Shown: positions 35,690-45,436 of the stretch, piece after piece | Position numbering within the stretch: the first letter of the stretch is position 1 | Layout of the letters: every line of letters starts with the position of its first letter | From: VBAS01 sp964444975 | Lineage (GTDB): Bacteria > Bacteroidota > Bacteroidia > Chitinophagales > Chitinophagaceae | Assembly (NCBI GenBank): GCA_964444975.1 | Contig: CAYUJD010000005.1 | Span: 26,513 to 90,512 of the forward strand | DNA: 64,000 bases | Direction: 5' to 3' | Notes under the pieces: model-generated | Database searches by the model: none | What the model saw: only the letters and a program-made list of their open reading frames with translations | Told to the model about the DNA's origin: nothing | Translations under genes and position numbers: made by a program

Positions 35690-37483
35690 ATGAAGAACAT
35701 CCGCAATTTTTGCATCATCGCTCATATTGACCATGGCAAATCCACCCTGGCTGACCGCCTGCTGCAGGCTACCAACACCATCAGCGAAAGACAAATGATG
35801 GACCAGGTACTTGACGATATGGATTTGGAACGGGAAAAAGGAATTACCATCAAGAGCCACGCCATACAGATAAATTACAAGCATAGCGACGGGCAGGAAT
35901 ACATCCTGAACCTGATTGATACCCCCGGCCATGTGGACTTCAGCTACGAAGTGAGCCGGGCACTGGCCGCCTGCGAGGGAGCGCTGCTGCTGGTGGATGC
36001 CACACAGGGCATACAGGCGCAGACAATCAGCAACCTGTACCTGGCTATTGACAATGACCTTGAGATTATTCCCATCATTAACAAAATAGACATGGACGGG
36101 GCCATGATTGAGGAAACCCGGGACCAGATAATTGACCTGGTGGGCTGCAAGCCCGAGGATATTTTGCTTGCCAGCGGCCGTACCGGTCAGGGTGTGGAAG
36201 AAATTCTAACGGCGATAGTAGAGAGGATTCCACCACCTGAAGGCGAAGCCGACGCACCATTGCAAGCCCTGATATTCGACAGTATGTTCAATTCATTCCG
36301 GGGCATCATTGTTTACTACCGTATCATGAATGGCTCGATAAGAAAAGGAGACAAAGTGAAGTTTGTTTCCACCCGGCAGGAATATGAAGCTGATGAAGTG
36401 GGTGTGCTTAAGCTTGGTTTGGTACCAAAAGATGAAATCCGTTGCGGCGATGTGGGTTATATCATTACCGGCATCAAGATGGCCAAAGAAGTAAAAGTGG
36501 GAGATACCATCACGCTGGCTTCGAACAGCAACCCGGAAGCCATCAAAGGATTTGAAGATGTGAAGCCGATGGTGTTTGCAGGACTGTTCCCGGTGAATAC
36601 GGATGATTTTGAAGAATTGCGTGACTGTATGGATAAGCTGCAGCTAAACGATGCCTCGCTGACTTACGAGCTGGAAACATCGCAGGCCCTTGGCTTTGGA
36701 TTCCGATGCGGATTTCTCGGTATGCTGCACATGGAAATAATACAGGAGCGGCTGGAGCGGGAATTTAACCAGACGGTAATCACCACCGTGCCCAACGTGA
36801 GTTTTATTGCCTACACTACAAAAGGCGAAAAGGTGATTGTAAATAACCCGACTGAATTTCCCGACCCGGTAAAAACCGACCGCATTGAAGAACCTTTTAT
36901 CAAAGCGCAGATCATCACCAAACCGGAATACATCGGCAATATCATGACACTGTGCTTGGGAAAAAGAGGAATCCTGATTAACCAGCATTACCTGACCGCC
37001 ACCAGGGTGGAACTGATTTTTGAAATGCCGCTGACGGAAATTGTTTTTGATTTTTATGATAAACTGAAAAGCCAAACCCGCGGCTATGCATCGTTCGATT
37101 ACCATCCTATCGGTTACCGCGAAAGTGATATTGTGCGGATGGATATACTGCTGAACGGCGATAAAGTGGATGCGCTGAGTGCCCTGATTCATCGCAGCCG
37201 GGCGCAGGATTTTGGCCGCAAGCTTTGTGAAAAGCTGAAAGAGTTGCTGCCACGCCAGCAATTCCAGATAGCCATACAAGCCGCCATCGGCGCCAAGATT
37301 ATAGCAAGAGAAACCATATCCGCCTTACGGAAAGACGTTACTGCCAAATGTTATGGTGGCGACGTAAGCCGTAAGCGCAAGCTGCTGGAAAAACAAAAAG
37401 AAGGAAAGAAACGCATGCGGCAGATAGGAACGGTGGAAGTACCACAGGAAGCATTCCTGGCAGTGCTGAAGCTGGATGAATAG
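35690..37483 (+). CDS. lepA: Elongation factor 4 (back-translocating GTPase)
   Basis: 597 residues. The G1 loop is AHIDHGKST near the N-terminus, followed by the switch-I segment DMDLEREKGITIKSHAIQI; the switch-II DTPGHVDF and NKIDMDGA are also present. The C-terminal LepA-specific domain ends KEGKKRMRQIGTVEVPQEAFLAVL in adjoining pieces. EF4 acts on stalled or stressed ribosomes. The start at 35690 (MKNIRNFCIIAHIDHG) is standard. A terminator follows. Confidence 0.97.
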   Translation: MKNIRNFCIIAHIDHGKSTLADRLLQATNTISERQMMDQVLDDMDLEREKGITIKSHAIQINYKHSDGQEYILNLIDTPGHVDFSYEVSRALAACEGALLLVDATQGIQAQTISNLYLAIDNDLEIIPIINKIDMDGAMIEETRDQIIDLVGCKPEDILLASGRTGQGVEEILTAIVERIPPPEGEADAPLQALIFDSMFNSFRGIIVYYRIMNGSIRKGDKVKFVSTRQEYEADEVGVLKLGLVPKDEIRCGDVGYIITGIKMAKEVKVGDTITLASNSNPEAIKGFEDVKPMVFAGLFPVNTDDFEELRDCMDKLQLNDASLTYELETSQALGFGFRCGFLGMLHMEIIQERLEREFNQTVITTVPNVSFIAYTTKGEKVIVNNPTEFPDPVKTDRIEEPFIKAQIITKPEYIGNIMTLCLGKRGILINQHYLTATRVELIFEMPLTEIVFDFYDKLKSQTRGYASFDYHPIGYRESDIVRMDILLNGDKVDALSALIHRSRAQDFGRKLCEKLKELLPRQQFQIAIQAAIGAKIIARETISALRKDVTAKCYGGDVSRKRKLLEKQKEGKKRMRQIGTVEVPQEAFLAVLKLDE

Positions 37484-37510
37484 TTCTGAATTCGGAGTTA
37501 TAAATTTCTG

Positions 37511-37537
37511 AACAGGCGTTTTTAGCGCCTGTTTTTG
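37511..37537 (+). terminator. Terminator after lepA
   Basis: AACAGGCG (37511-37518) / CGCCTGTT (37526-37533) with a 7-base loop and a T-rich tail. Confidence 0.88.
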
Positions 37538-37554
37538 TTTGGTTATCTTGCATT

Positions 37555-39120
37555 ATGCTCCGCCGGAAGAGAATTCATTTTTATTTAGTGATAACCTTGT
37601 TTGCCGTTTACATCATCAACGGCCTTATTGCCATTCCGGGCAACTCGGTAACGTTTGACGAAATGGATCACTGGAGCTACGGTAAGCGGATATTGATGAT
37701 GAAGCCGCAAAAGATTTACCCTTACGACGATGCCAGCGCTATGCCGGTATCAGGATTGAATGCGCTGCCAAGAGCAGCAGAACAGTTGCTCAATCCCGGT
37801 TTGATGAAAACCGATGGCGGCTTCAGCGACATTATACATGGGAGATATGTGACACTTATCCTTTGCCTGCTCACGGGTTTGTTAATTTACCGCTGGTCGA
37901 AAGAAATGTTTGGCGAAACAGCAGGCTTATTTTCACTGTTCCTTTTTGTCTTTTGCCCAAACCTGAACGGTCATGGCACTTTACTTACAACCGATGCTTA
38001 TACAGCTTTGCTTACTATTGCGAATGTTTACTTCTTCTGGCGGTTTGTAAAATATTCCGGCTGGAAAAATTTTATTGCATTCAGCATCAGCCTGGGCCTT
38101 GCACAAATAACCAAGCAAACTCTTTTGCATTTGCTCATTATCTTTTTCATCGCATCACTGCTGATTCTTGTTTGGCGAAAAACACTGGTTACACATTTTA
38201 AAATAAATCTGTTGCGGGCTATTGCAGCCACAGGTATTGTTCTTTTTATTATCAATGCAGGATTTTTCTTTAATGGTACAGGAAGAAGTCTTTCTGCATA
38301 TAACCTAAACAGCAAATTACTTCTGTCACTTGGCTCATCTTTTGTAAAAAAAATTCCTTTGCCTTTACCGGCTCCGTTTATCGAAGGGCTCGATATGACC
38401 CTTCACATGAACGAACTGGGAGCAGGACATCCGCAGGTTTCCAAAAAAAATTATTTACTGGGAGAAAAAAGGGAGAGGAGGGGTTTCCGGAACTATTATG
38501 CTGTTGTCTTTTTTTATAAAACTCCGCTCAGCGTTATACTGTGTCTTGCCATACTGCTTTTTTTGCTCATAAAAAAAAGAAACCAGCTGCTCCATTTTAA
38601 TATCATTTTGCTGCTGCTTGCAATGGCTGTTTATTTTACAGCAATGTTCAGTTTGTCAAGTAACTCGCAGGTCGGCATCCGGCACATTATTTTTATTTAC
38701 CCGTTGTTTTATGTTGCACTGGCGGCTGTGCCGGTGTATAAGGCAAAGAAATATTTTTTACCCCTGTTAATTATTTACACCTTGTTTACTTATTATAAAT
38801 TTTTTCCCAACCTTATTTCATATCATAACGAACTGGTAGCTTCAAAAAATACTTACCGTGTGATGGCTGATTCCAATGTGGATTACGGCCAGAGTTATTT
38901 CCGGTACCAAAAATTCAGACAAGAAAATCCTGAGTATAAACTGCCGGGAAGCACACCGGGAGCAGGAAAGTTTATCGTGGGTGTGGATGATTATCTTGAT
39001 ACCGGCGATAAACACAAATTTGACTGGCTGAGCAAAAATTTCAAACCCGCCGGTCATTTTGACCATTGTTATCTTTTGTTTGATATCAGCCCGGAAGATT
39101 TGAAGCAATTAAAAAATTAA
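37555..39120 (+). CDS. GT-C fold glycosyltransferase (family 39-like)
   Basis: 521 residues, mostly membrane helices. The first loop carries SVTFDEMDHWSYGKRI with the acidic pair expected of GT39/ArnT-type enzymes, and HGTLLTTDAYTALLTI matches the second conserved loop. A soluble C-terminal part follows (VDYGQSYFRYQKF). Such enzymes transfer sugars from polyprenyl-phosphate carriers to proteins or lipids outside the membrane. It is followed by a polyprenyl-phosphate sugar synthase-like GT2, which could supply its donor. Confidence 0.82.
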   Translation: MLRRKRIHFYLVITLFAVYIINGLIAIPGNSVTFDEMDHWSYGKRILMMKPQKIYPYDDASAMPVSGLNALPRAAEQLLNPGLMKTDGGFSDIIHGRYVTLILCLLTGLLIYRWSKEMFGETAGLFSLFLFVFCPNLNGHGTLLTTDAYTALLTIANVYFFWRFVKYSGWKNFIAFSISLGLAQITKQTLLHLLIIFFIASLLILVWRKTLVTHFKINLLRAIAATGIVLFIINAGFFFNGTGRSLSAYNLNSKLLLSLGSSFVKKIPLPLPAPFIEGLDMTLHMNELGAGHPQVSKKNYLLGEKRERRGFRNYYAVVFFYKTPLSVILCLAILLFLLIKKRNQLLHFNIILLLLAMAVYFTAMFSLSSNSQVGIRHIIFIYPLFYVALAAVPVYKAKKYFLPLLIIYTLFTYYKFFPNLISYHNELVASKNTYRVMADSNVDYGQSYFRYQKFRQENPEYKLPGSTPGAGKFIVGVDDYLDTGDKHKFDWLSKNFKPAGHFDHCYLLFDISPEDLKQLKN

Positions 39121-39131
39121 TCGGGTAGTCT

Positions 39132-39818
39132 TTGATTCAACTTTCAACAATATTTGCTGTGATTCCCTGCTACAATGAAGCCGGGGTAATCCGTCAGACA
39201 GTGGGGGAGGTGATGGCCTGTGGTTATCGTGTTATCGTAGTGGATGATTGTTCTGCTGATGAAACAGCAAAGCAGGTAATTGGCCTGCCGGTTTTTTATA
39301 TAAAGCATAAAATTAATCTTGGCCAGGGCGCTGCCCTGCAAACCGGGATAGATGCTGCAATGAAAAAAGGAGCGGATGTAATAGTCACCTTTGATGCCGA
39401 CGGGCAGCATGATGTAAATGATATAGCCGGTATGCTCAAAAAACTTGAAACGGAAAAGCTGGATATTGTTTTTGGCTCCCGGTTTCTGCCTGGCAGCAAA
39501 ACCAATATTAAAAACCTGCGAAGACTGCTGCTGAAGCTGGGCCGGCTGATGAATTATTTTTTTACAGGAATCCTGCTAAGCGATGCCCATAACGGACTGC
39601 GGGTAATGAACAGGCACGCTGCTTCTGTCATCCGGCTCAGGGAAAACAGGATGGCGCATGCTACGGAATTTTTAAAGGAAGTAAAAAGAAACGGATTACG
39701 CTATGCCGAGTTTCCTGTACATATCCGCTATACCGGGTATTCCATCAAAAAAGGGCAGTCGCCGCTGAACAGTGTCCGGATTTTTTTCGATATTTTACTC
39801 AACAAAATTTTTGACTGA
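39132..39818 (+). CDS. Glycosyltransferase family 2, polyprenyl-phosphate sugar synthase-like
   Basis: 228 residues with GT-A fold and no membrane helices. The nucleotide-binding motif is VVDDCSADET and the metal-binding motif TFDADGQHD; FGSRF follows. It resembles DPM1-type synthases. The start is a TTG at 39132; no ATG is available near it. It lies 11 bp after the GT39-like gene, and its stop overlaps the next start (TGATG), so the three genes form a unit. Confidence 0.88.
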   Translation: MIQLSTIFAVIPCYNEAGVIRQTVGEVMACGYRVIVVDDCSADETAKQVIGLPVFYIKHKINLGQGAALQTGIDAAMKKGADVIVTFDADGQHDVNDIAGMLKKLETEKLDIVFGSRFLPGSKTNIKNLRRLLLKLGRLMNYFFTGILLSDAHNGLRVMNRHAASVIRLRENRMAHATEFLKEVKRNGLRYAEFPVHIRYTGYSIKKGQSPLNSVRIFFDILLNKIFD

Positions 39819-40156
39819 TGAGCATCATCCAGGTTGCACTTACGGTAGCAGTCATACTAATCGGTATTTATATGTACCGCCGGTTGCGCAGCACGCTGCT
39901 CGATGTAATCCTGATTTTTCTTTTTATGGGGGCGGGTGTTTTCCTGGTATTGTTTCCTGATTTTTCACATAAAATAGCCCATGCAGTAGGCGTGGGGCGG
40001 GGCGCCGACCTGATTTTTTACCTGGGTTTTCTTTTTCTTTTTTTCCTGGTATTGAAATTATATGCCCGCCTGAGAAGAATGGAACAAACCTTTACTGAAA
40101 TCGTCCGTAAAAAAAGCATGGAAGAAGCAGAGGACCGCCTGCCGCCAGATCACTGA
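39818..40156 (+). CDS. DUF2304 family membrane protein
   Basis: 112 residues with three hydrophobic helices (about 3-20, 27-47, 64-85) and a charged C-terminus. The pattern matches DUF2304, commonly encoded next to GT2 polyprenyl-phosphate glycosyltransferases. It probably helps anchor or flip the lipid-linked sugar; no biochemical function is established. It overlaps the GT2 stop by one base, and its own end overlaps the convergent gene by 7 bases. Confidence 0.82.
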   Translation: MSIIQVALTVAVILIGIYMYRRLRSTLLDVILIFLFMGAGVFLVLFPDFSHKIAHAVGVGRGADLIFYLGFLFLFFLVLKLYARLRRMEQTFTEIVRKKSMEEAEDRLPPDH

Positions 40157-41148
40157 TGATTGCCACCGGACTTTTTGGTTTTATTTTTATCCGAACGCTC
40201 CTGCAGTTTTTTTTCATCGGCTTTACCCTTCAGGTCAAGAATGGGATCATCCACCGGCGCTTCACCGTCTTTGAGGGCAAAGGTGAACACCTTGTCAATA
40301 TGCACCCATTTCCCCTTTTGCCATTTGAAGCCTTCATAATCGCCGTCGGGCACCAATGTCCAGGGACTTTCAGGCTCATCAGCCTCGGAAACCAGGTGAT
40401 CAACAAGAATCATCTGAAGTTCCTGTTCAAAGTTTACATACGTGCGGGCATCTTTCTTGTATTCGATGCTGAAGCGGTGCTGCGGTGATTTTTTAATGCT
40501 GTCCTCTTCAAAACTGAAATGCGGTCCGCCGAAAACAGGCCTGTTGTTTTCATCAAAGGTCAGCACCTCAATCCACTTTTTGGTGCTGCGCACCGAGTGC
40601 CTGTCGAGCCCGAACAAGGTATAATATTTCTTCCCCTCGTACTCGGTTTTGATGATGTTGTAATATACAGCGCCAATCCAGTTGGTATCCCTGCAAACAA
40701 TTGTGTTGGGATTTTGTTCAAAATCGGAATTGTCAAAAAGCGAATAGCCCTTTAGTGTACCGTCTTTGGTATGCAACTGGATAAATCCTTTCTGGTAACC
40801 CTGGTAGTCGTCCACTTCGAGGTACCAGGTAAAAATGCGGAAACTGCTGTCGGGCGCATACAGTTTTGAAATGCCCAGCACCGAATCGAAGGGATAGTAA
40901 AATGAATTTTTCATTTTTAAGGCCCGCAGAAACACAGGCACAAAATCTTTATACGCCAGCAGCCGCCCGGTTGACAGGGTATCAAGAATCATATATCGGG
41001 CAATCTGTTGTAGAGTGTCTTCTTTTGCCTGCAGTTTTTTCCGGTCGGCTGCCGGAATGGTTTGCGAAGAAAGGTTTTGTGAGGTCAAAAAAAGAAGAAG
41101 CAACATCACAGGAAGGACTGACTTTTTCACAGAATTCTTTTTTTGCAT
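40150..41148 (-). CDS. Secreted protein of unknown function
   Basis: 332 residues with a signal peptide (about 1-28, ending NLSSQ). The body contains YPFDSVLGISKLYAPDSSFRIFTW, IGAVYYNIIKTEYEGKKYYTLFGLD and a lysine-rich C-terminal tail. Similar secreted proteins occur in other Bacteroidota but I cannot assign a function. It is the last gene of the minus-strand glycan run, 71 bp after hddC-gmhB. Confidence 0.7.
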   Translation of the reverse strand: MQKKNSVKKSVLPVMLLLLFLTSQNLSSQTIPAADRKKLQAKEDTLQQIARYMILDTLSTGRLLAYKDFVPVFLRALKMKNSFYYPFDSVLGISKLYAPDSSFRIFTWYLEVDDYQGYQKGFIQLHTKDGTLKGYSLFDNSDFEQNPNTIVCRDTNWIGAVYYNIIKTEYEGKKYYTLFGLDRHSVRSTKKWIEVLTFDENNRPVFGGPHFSFEEDSIKKSPQHRFSIEYKKDARTYVNFEQELQMILVDHLVSEADEPESPWTLVPDGDYEGFKWQKGKWVHIDKVFTFALKDGEAPVDDPILDLKGKADEKKLQERSDKNKTKKSGGNHQ

Positions 41149-41219
41149 TTGCAGGCGAAGTTACAGTGCTTTTGGCAGACGCTAAACAACGGGAAAACGG
41201 TAAGTGATATTTTGCAATT

Positions 41220-42464
41220 TTATAAAGCTTTTGCAAAATCGGGTAACGAATCAAACCGCAGATCAATATCCGGATGCGGAAAAGGAGTTTCAGGATGCGT
41301 AGTGGCGATGTACACAGTGTAAATGCCGGCGTTTTTTCCAAACAGCATGTCGCCGGGTTTGTTTCCGGCCATGATGGATTTATCAAAATTTATTCCGGGA
41401 TAATCTTTTTTGGCCAAAAAAGCCATGCCCGGATTGGGCTTGCGCATCGGGTTTTTTTCATCTAATGCAGTACAGTAATAAATGCCATCAATTCTTCCCC
41501 CGGCCGCTTCAATCTCGGCAATCATTTTTTGATGAGTATCAGTAAGCGCTTCTTCCGTCATCAGGCCTTTGCCGATGCCACGCTGGTTGCTGACCACGAT
41601 AAGGCGGCCGAATTTTGCAGATAGTTTTCGCAATGCTTCTTTCACCCCTTCATAAAATTTAAACTCCTGCCAGTGGAGGATATAATCTTCTACTTTTTCA
41701 TAATTAATAACACCGTCGCGGTCAAGAAACAGGGTCCAGCTTTTATCAATGGCCTGCAGGTTGAGCGACGGTTGTTTCAGTTGTTCCTGTGCCCGGTAAT
41801 AATCTTCGGGAATGCCGATGTCAATAAAATATTCATCCTGCACACAGCCATAAATTTTATGGGTTTGATAAATTCTTTCGAGATAATCTTTTTCAAAAGA
41901 AAATTTTTCGGGTAAATCTTCCTGCATGAACTTCTCCGTATTCAGCAGGTAAGCCCCCCCATTGATAAACCCGTGCTGAAAAAATTGTTTTTCCCTGAAA
42001 CTTTTTACAGATAAATCTTCATGCAGTTCTACGGCAGCATAGCGGTCAGAATTTTTCACCGGCTTCAGCAGCAGGGTGCAGGGGGGCTGGTGCTTTTGAT
42101 GCTGCTGCTCCGCTTTTTCGAGGTTGATTTTAAAAAGAGTGTCGCCGTTCACCACCAAAACATCCTGGTCTGAAGATTTGTAGCAGGCGGCCAGTAAAGC
42201 GCCACCGGTACCGAGTGGTTCTTTTTCAACCAGGCATTGAAAATTAAGTGTTGAAAAACTACTATTCAAATACTGTTCAATCAATTCATGTTTATATCCA
42301 AGCGGGAAAATAAATTTTTCAATGCCCTGGCTGCGTAAATAATTTATTACATAAAAAAGAAATGGGCGGCCGTTCACAGGGGCCAGGCATTTGGGCAAAC
42401 CCGGAACGGCATCTTGTAATCTTGTGCCAAGGCCGCCGGCAAGTATGATGGCTTCCTTTATCAA
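41220..42464 (-). CDS. hddC-gmhB: Fused heptose-1-phosphate guanylyltransferase and heptose bisphosphate phosphatase
   Basis: 414 residues, two enzymes in one chain. Residues about 1-235 are a nucleotidyltransferase (LAGGLGTRLQDAVPGLPKCLAPVNGRPF, VVNGDTLF, FIDIGIPEDY) like HddC, which makes GDP-D-glycero-alpha-D-manno-heptose. Residues about 243-405 are a HAD-superfamily phosphatase like GmhB (LFLDRDGVINYEK with the DxD nucleophile, VSNQRGIGKG, MRKPNPGM). The fusion joins the second-last and last steps of the pathway. gmhA and hddA lie directly upstream. The assignment to heptose rather than another sugar rests on those neighbours. Confidence 0.88.
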   Translation of the reverse strand: MIKEAIILAGGLGTRLQDAVPGLPKCLAPVNGRPFLFYVINYLRSQGIEKFIFPLGYKHELIEQYLNSSFSTLNFQCLVEKEPLGTGGALLAACYKSSDQDVLVVNGDTLFKINLEKAEQQHQKHQPPCTLLLKPVKNSDRYAAVELHEDLSVKSFREKQFFQHGFINGGAYLLNTEKFMQEDLPEKFSFEKDYLERIYQTHKIYGCVQDEYFIDIGIPEDYYRAQEQLKQPSLNLQAIDKSWTLFLDRDGVINYEKVEDYILHWQEFKFYEGVKEALRKLSAKFGRLIVVSNQRGIGKGLMTEEALTDTHQKMIAEIEAAGGRIDGIYYCTALDEKNPMRKPNPGMAFLAKKDYPGINFDKSIMAGNKPGDMLFGKNAGIYTVYIATTHPETPFPHPDIDLRFDSLPDFAKAL

Positions 42465-42473
42465 TTTGAGACT

Positions 42474-43067
42474 TCAGATTTCGGAGGAGGAATTTGAAAA
42501 AAGTTTGATTTCAGCAAGCTGGCAAATGATATGTCCTGTCATGATATGGCTTTCCTGGATTCTTGGCGTGTCGGATGAAGGAACATTGATTAAATAATCA
42601 CTGAACTCTTTCACCTGGCCGCCGGTTGCCCCGGTAAAACCGATTGTAATCATCCCTTTCTGCCGGGCCGTTTTAAATGCATTTACAATATTCGGTGAAT
42701 TGCCGGAAGTAGATAAGCCAACCAGTACATCACCCGGCTGGCCAATTCCGTCAATCAACCTGGAATAAATCTCTTCATAACCATAATCGTTGGCAACCGC
42801 TGTCAGGTACGATGTGTTGCAATGCAGCGCTTCGGCCGGCAAAGCCCTGCGATCGGTATAAAAACGGCCGGAAAATTCGGCGGCCAGGTGCTGGGCGTCG
42901 GCAGCGCTGCCTCCATTGCCGCAGAAATAAACACGTTTGCCATCACGGAATGCTTTCACAATAACTTCCACCGAGTCGCAAATGGTTTTCAGCAAAGTTT
43001 CATCCAGCAGCAATTGCTGTTTCGTTTCGATGGATGCCTGAATTATTTCTTTTATCTTCTTCATCAA
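42474..43067 (-). CDS. gmhA: Sedoheptulose-7-phosphate isomerase
   Basis: 197 residues. SIS-domain isomerase forming D-glycero-D-manno-heptose-7-phosphate. Motifs: FCGNGGSAADAQHLAAEFSG, then VLVGLSTSGNSPN and a C-terminal HIICQLAEIKLF in the zinc-binding region. First enzyme of nucleotide-activated heptose synthesis. It is 9 bp upstream of the fused hddC-gmhB gene. Confidence 0.93.
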   Translation of the reverse strand: MMKKIKEIIQASIETKQQLLLDETLLKTICDSVEVIVKAFRDGKRVYFCGNGGSAADAQHLAAEFSGRFYTDRRALPAEALHCNTSYLTAVANDYGYEEIYSRLIDGIGQPGDVLVGLSTSGNSPNIVNAFKTARQKGMITIGFTGATGGQVKEFSDYLINVPSSDTPRIQESHIMTGHIICQLAEIKLFSNSSSEI

Positions 43068-43189
43068 ATATTAATTTTTGCATACTGATTATTTTCCTTG
43101 GCCCCTTTTCAATTGTCAATTATCCATTGTTCATTCACCAATTCAGAAAGTCCCTGCTAATCTTTTGAATCCTGAAAATCATGGTTCAC

Positions 43190-44212
43190 CTATATCGTCC
43201 ATGTTTCCAGCCCGTGCTGTACAAACTGGTATTGCCGTGACCAGCCACCGAATTTTTCCAGCGCATCCATTACTTTATATTTTGTATTTCCCGGACAGTA
43301 AAAAATCATAAATCCGCCACCTCCGGCGCCGGAAATTTTTCCGCCTGTGGCACCGGCTGCCTTTGCCATTTCATAAATTTCCTCCAAAAGCGGGTTGCTG
43401 ATACCATCGGCCATTTTTCTTTTTTGCCGAAAACCAAAATCCAGTATTTCGCCAAAGGCATCAAGTTTTCCTTTGAGCAATGCTTCTTTCAGCATCAGCG
43501 CCTGTTGTTTCAGCTGGTGCATGGCTTCAATGGCGCTTTCCCGTTTGTTCAGCACATTCCTTGCCTGCTGTTCAATTATTTTTCCTGAATCACGGTGGCT
43601 GGCTGTATAATACAGCAGCAGGTTATTTTCCAGCTCAAAAAGGTACTGCTGTTTGATGCGCAGCGGGTTTACCACTACTTTATCACCGGCAAAAAATTCC
43701 ATATAGTTTACACCGCCAAAGGTAGCCGCATACTGATCCTGCCTGCCACCGGCAATTTGCAAATCATTCCGTTCGATTTCGAACGCATACTGTGCCAAAT
43801 CGTATTCGCCAAAGGGCAGGCGCAGCATTTCGGCAAACGAACCGAGCACAGCCACCACCAGGGTAGATGATGTGCCCAGCCCCGAACCGGCCGGCGCATC
43901 CACATAAGTTGTAAGCCGGAATCCCTGCTGTGGCAATGAATAATCTTTCTGAATACGGTTGATGACGCCCTTTAGCAAATCCAATCCACCGTTCACGGAC
44001 AGTTCTTTTGTCCACACAAATTCCTGCTGTTCGTGGCGGTCAACTGCTGATAAAATAATTTTTTTCTCCTCCAGCGGTTCAATGGCAGCATGTGCATACA
44101 GGGATATAGTGGCATTGAGCACTGCCCCTCCGTAAAGGTCGCTGTACGGGCTCACATCGGTGCCGCCCCCGGCCAATCCAATGCGTAACGGTGCTTTGCT
44201 CCGGTAGATCAT
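43190..44212 (-). CDS. hddA: D-glycero-alpha-D-manno-heptose-7-phosphate kinase
   Basis: 340 residues, GHMP kinase. The N-terminus RSKAPLRIGLAGGGTDVSPY, the ATP loop PAGSGLGTSSTLVVAVL and the C-terminal GKISGAGGGGFMIFYC are typical of HddA. It phosphorylates heptose-7-phosphate at C1 with alpha configuration, which commits the pathway to the GDP-heptose branch rather than the ADP-heptose branch of HldE. It sits upstream of gmhA. Confidence 0.92.
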   Translation of the reverse strand: MIYRSKAPLRIGLAGGGTDVSPYSDLYGGAVLNATISLYAHAAIEPLEEKKIILSAVDRHEQQEFVWTKELSVNGGLDLLKGVINRIQKDYSLPQQGFRLTTYVDAPAGSGLGTSSTLVVAVLGSFAEMLRLPFGEYDLAQYAFEIERNDLQIAGGRQDQYAATFGGVNYMEFFAGDKVVVNPLRIKQQYLFELENNLLLYYTASHRDSGKIIEQQARNVLNKRESAIEAMHQLKQQALMLKEALLKGKLDAFGEILDFGFRQKRKMADGISNPLLEEIYEMAKAAGATGGKISGAGGGGFMIFYCPGNTKYKVMDALEKFGGWSRQYQFVQHGLETWTI

Positions 44213-44272
44213 GAAAGATTAAGGAAATATTTATTGTGCCAGCTGTATTGCTACTATTAAGCTCCCGTTGTG

Positions 44273-45436
44273 TCACTCTCTTGTACGTCCCGTAATACCT
44301 TCGGCAAGCTTCGTAACCGCATTCATCAGATTACCCCAGCTATATTTTTGTTTTTCTGTGCGAAGATGCGGAATAAAATAACTCTCACCTAATTGGTAGA
44401 AACGAAGAATGGCTTCTGCAATTGATTGAGGAGTGGGCTGAGCCACCAGCCCGGCTTTTTCATGCGGCACCATGGCAGCAAGTCCGCCAACATCGGTTAC
44501 CACCATCGGTCTTTCAAAATGATAGGCCAGTGGTGTGACGCCGCTTTGTGTGGCATTGCGGTAGGGCTGCACCACTGCATCGGCTGCGCACAAATAATAC
44601 CGCACATCAGCATCAGGGATGAAACCAGTTTTCAGTACCAGTTGTTCTTTTATCTCCAGCCTGTCGATAAGTTCCAGGTACCTGCTTTTATCTTCATAAA
44701 ACTCCCCGGCCACCAGTAATTTCAGGTTTGCGATTTCTGATTTCGGATTATTTTTCAGCAAACTCATGGCTTCAAGCAGCAGGTCAAGCCCTTTGTAATT
44801 CCTGATAAACCCGAAGAAGAGGATGATTTTTTCATTTTTACCCAGCCCTAATTTTTCCCTTGCTTCGGCTTTTGAAACCGCTGTGCCAAAATTATCATAC
44901 AGCGGATGCGGCACCAGCATCGCCGGCTTGTTCTTCTCAAAACTGCGCAGGTCACTCATCACGTTTTCACTCATAGTTATAAAGGCATCGCAGCTTTTCA
45001 GAAAATAGCGGGTAAATGTTCTGTCGCCGGGGCGGTGTTCATGCGGAATCACGTTGTCAGCTATGCAGATGATTTTAGTATGCCGGTTTTTTCTTATCCT
45101 GCGCAGGATGGTTCCCAGCGCCGGTCCCATAAACGGAATCCAGTAACGCACCACCACGATGTCCGGCCGCTCATTTCTCAGTTTATTGCCCACCCGTAGC
45201 CAGTTAAACGGATTAATTGAATTAATTAATGAGCGGATGACAATGCCCTCCGGCGGCGGCTCTTTACTGTATTGCGATTTGCCGGGAAAAAAAAGCGACG
45301 GGTATTGCAGGGAAAAAGAACAAATAGAACAAGCATGACCCCAGTGAATAAATTCCCTGGCCAGGCGATGATTAAACGTGGTGAGGCCACCGCCCCGCAG
45401 CGGATGGCCGGGTCCTATGATGATGATGGAATGCAT
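44273..45436 (-). CDS. Glycosyltransferase family 4
   Basis: 387 residues, GT-B fold. It begins HSIIIIGPGHPLRGGGLTTFNHRLA; the C-terminal half has IILFFGFIRNYKGLDLLLEAM and the donor-site region NATQSGVTPLAYHFERPMVVTDVGG. Its ATG overlaps the stop codon of the PIN gene by one base (TAATG). Likely transfers heptose or another sugar in envelope glycan assembly; the specificity is inferred from neighbours only. Confidence 0.87.
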   Translation of the reverse strand: MHSIIIIGPGHPLRGGGLTTFNHRLAREFIHWGHACSICSFSLQYPSLFFPGKSQYSKEPPPEGIVIRSLINSINPFNWLRVGNKLRNERPDIVVVRYWIPFMGPALGTILRRIRKNRHTKIICIADNVIPHEHRPGDRTFTRYFLKSCDAFITMSENVMSDLRSFEKNKPAMLVPHPLYDNFGTAVSKAEAREKLGLGKNEKIILFFGFIRNYKGLDLLLEAMSLLKNNPKSEIANLKLLVAGEFYEDKSRYLELIDRLEIKEQLVLKTGFIPDADVRYYLCAADAVVQPYRNATQSGVTPLAYHFERPMVVTDVGGLAAMVPHEKAGLVAQPTPQSIAEAILRFYQLGESYFIPHLRTEKQKYSWGNLMNAVTKLAEGITGRTRE

